Positions 62,867-64,000 of a DNA stretch of 64,000 bases are shown here, in pieces. Numbering within the stretch: the first letter of the stretch is position 1; each line of letters opens with the position of its first letter. Source of the stretch: Alloactinosynnema sp. L-07 (GTDB lineage Bacteria > Actinomycetota > Actinomycetes > Mycobacteriales > Pseudonocardiaceae). The notes under the pieces are model-generated. The model ran no database searches, was not told where the DNA came from, and saw only the letters and a list, made by a program, of their open reading frames with translations. The position numbers and the translations under genes are program-made. Location: assembly GCF_900070365.1 (NCBI RefSeq), contig NZ_LN850107.1:1922001-1986000 (forward strand). Reading direction: 5' to 3'.

Positions 62867-63730
62867 GTGTTATTGACCGTGTTCGCGCAGAACCTCAAGC
62901 GCGGTGGCCTGGACGAGACGGCCACCGGGTATGGGGACCGGTGGCCGAAACTGCTGGACCGATTCGACCGCGCCAGCCGACCGATAGACCTGTTGCTGTT
63001 GTCGGAAGCGTGGAGGTGGGATGAGCACAACCACAAACGCGTCGCCCGCGCTATGCACGACCTGGGGTTGACTGCGATGCCCTTGACACCCGGCCGATCC
63101 GGTAACGGCACGCTGATCCTCTACCGGGTGGAGACAATGGGACGGTGGGTCGGATGGGACACCGGCCACGTTAACGAGAACCTGCACGGCTTGGGCGTGG
63201 CGTTCTTCGACCTGGGGATGCCAGGCGGACCGCTGGCGGTGGCCTCGGCGCACTTTGATCCGTACCGGTATTACGGCCCTGCGGACGAGGCCAACATCAT
63301 GGCCACCCGAGCAACCATGCGGACCAGCAACGCGTTGATCGTGGGTGACATCAACTTCCCGCCCGCCGATGGAGTGGAGCCGGACTACAGGGCGATGCGC
63401 CCGTACAACGCGGCATCGCGCACCGAACTGGTCGACCCCGGCGCCGGGATCGAGCCGACTCCGTACCGCGGCGTGGCATGGACGTTGATGCGGAACGGGT
63501 TCACGGATGTCGCTGCGGAGATGGCTAAGCGCACCGGGGACAAGTCCTACTTGGCGCACACCGCGCGCATGGACCGGGTCGATCAGGCGTGGGCGACCAA
63601 GCCGGTGACTTCGGCCGTCCGGGACTGCACTCGCCATCCCGACCCGGACGACGCCAGCGACCATGACGGGATCGAGGTCACGATCGACACGGATTTGATC
63701 GACACGAGCAATGTGCGGGAATTCGTATAG
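62867..63730 (+). CDS. Endonuclease/exonuclease/phosphatase-family protein
   Basis: GTG 62867 with AGAAAGG upstream gives 287 residues. The sequence has the DNase I-like (EEP) fold: FAQNLKRGG with Asn, LLLLSEAWRW with the metal-binding Glu, NGTLILYR, ASAHFDPYRYYG, VGDINFPPADG with the Asp-Asn pair, and DASDHDGIEV with the catalytic Asp-His. All key residues are present, so it should be active on nucleic acid or a phosphoester. No signal peptide is present. A palindrome (CCCGGAATTTCCGGG) lies about 20 bases after the stop. Confidence 0.85.
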   Translation: MLLTVFAQNLKRGGLDETATGYGDRWPKLLDRFDRASRPIDLLLLSEAWRWDEHNHKRVARAMHDLGLTAMPLTPGRSGNGTLILYRVETMGRWVGWDTGHVNENLHGLGVAFFDLGMPGGPLAVASAHFDPYRYYGPADEANIMATRATMRTSNALIVGDINFPPADGVEPDYRAMRPYNAASRTELVDPGAGIEPTPYRGVAWTLMRNGFTDVAAEMAKRTGDKSYLAHTARMDRVDQAWATKPVTSAVRDCTRHPDPDDASDHDGIEVTIDTDLIDTSNVREFV

Positions 63731-63930
63731 GTTGGAAACACGGCGAGCCCTCCCGGAATTTCCGGGCCTAACGCATATCGTTAGTAGATGAACCTGCTCT
63801 AACGAGACGGCTATTAGCACTCACGGACTCCGGGGCGGCCTCGTCGTCAACCACGCGGTCCAGGCTGACCACGGTGCCGCGGGCACGTGCACCCAACGGG
63901 CTTTTCGATAGTCAGGGGATTTCCCGGGGT

Positions 63931-64000
63931 TCACGACTGCGTGTGGAGCAGGGTGGCTCGGTGGTGCCAGGCGAGGTGGAGGGCGGCTGCGGCTCCAGGG
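63931..64000 (-). CDS. C-terminal end of a gene running off the right edge
   Basis: The minus strand reads PGAAAALHLAWHHRATLLHT followed by QS and TGA at 63931-63933. The composition is protein-like. Only the last 22 or so residues are inside the window, so neither family nor start can be given. Confidence 0.35.
   Translation of the reverse strand, partial: PGAAAALHLAWHHRATLLHTQS

Overview
The window is high-GC DNA with GTG and TTG starts, GC-rich third codon positions, SEFIR, CHAT, DUF4192 and GPP34-like genes, and SpoVT/AbrB-integrase pairs. This points to an actinomycete, most likely of the Pseudonocardiales type (inference; no rRNA or complete tRNA gene is present to settle it). Most of it is an accessory island: mobile elements, gene remnants and defence-like genes fill the first 44 kb, and a set of actinobacterial accessory genes follows.

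Layout. 0-15 kb: an ISL3 transposase remnant; a CHAT caspase-like protease gene divergent from a SEFIR-domain gene; a complete IS21-type element (2728-5450) with inverted repeats, a 4-bp target duplication and a Walker A lysine-to-glutamate change in IstB; two TPR-repeat genes that stop where a CHAT domain would normally begin; and IS1634, IS630, dehydrogenase and thiolase remnants. 15.6-38.4 kb: a segment bounded by two 56-bp direct repeats (54/56 identical) that look like the 3' end of a leucine tRNA plus its terminator. It carries an uncharacterised 700-residue protein, a two-gene IetAS defence system (AAA ATPase plus subtilisin-like protease) with two small genes upstream, an N-terminally truncated Hsp70-like gene, a GIY-YIG-like protein, a tyrosine recombinase with an AbrB-like partner, and a tightly overlapped three-gene operon (36631 down to 33649). 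That operon encodes an uncharacterised protein, a P-loop NTPase with an unusual Walker A, and a class I aminoacyl-tRNA-synthetase-like protein fused to an ASCH domain.

38.4-44 kb: a second AbrB-integrase pair beside the right repeat, a zinc-finger protein gene, and a HEPN-domain operon. 44-64 kb: a second-copy-type DprA and DUF4192 pair, a Crp/Fnr regulator, an ATP-dependent DNA ligase-like gene, an HTH regulator overlapping an aminoglycoside-phosphotransferase-like gene, membrane and secreted proteins, and an endonuclease/exonuclease/phosphatase-family protein. Several reading frames here (Nudix, PP2C, ligase C-terminus, GPP34-like, zinc-ribbon genes) can only be followed by changing frame, so they are either decaying or carry base-calling errors.

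How the genes fit together: the content resembles a defence island built by tandem integration at a tRNA 3' end. The clearest known defence module is IetAS. The CHAT/SEFIR pair and the HEPN operon look like nuclease- or protease-based immune modules. The aaRS-ASCH operon is the strongest candidate for an undescribed system. All functional statements rest on motifs read by eye, not on database searches.
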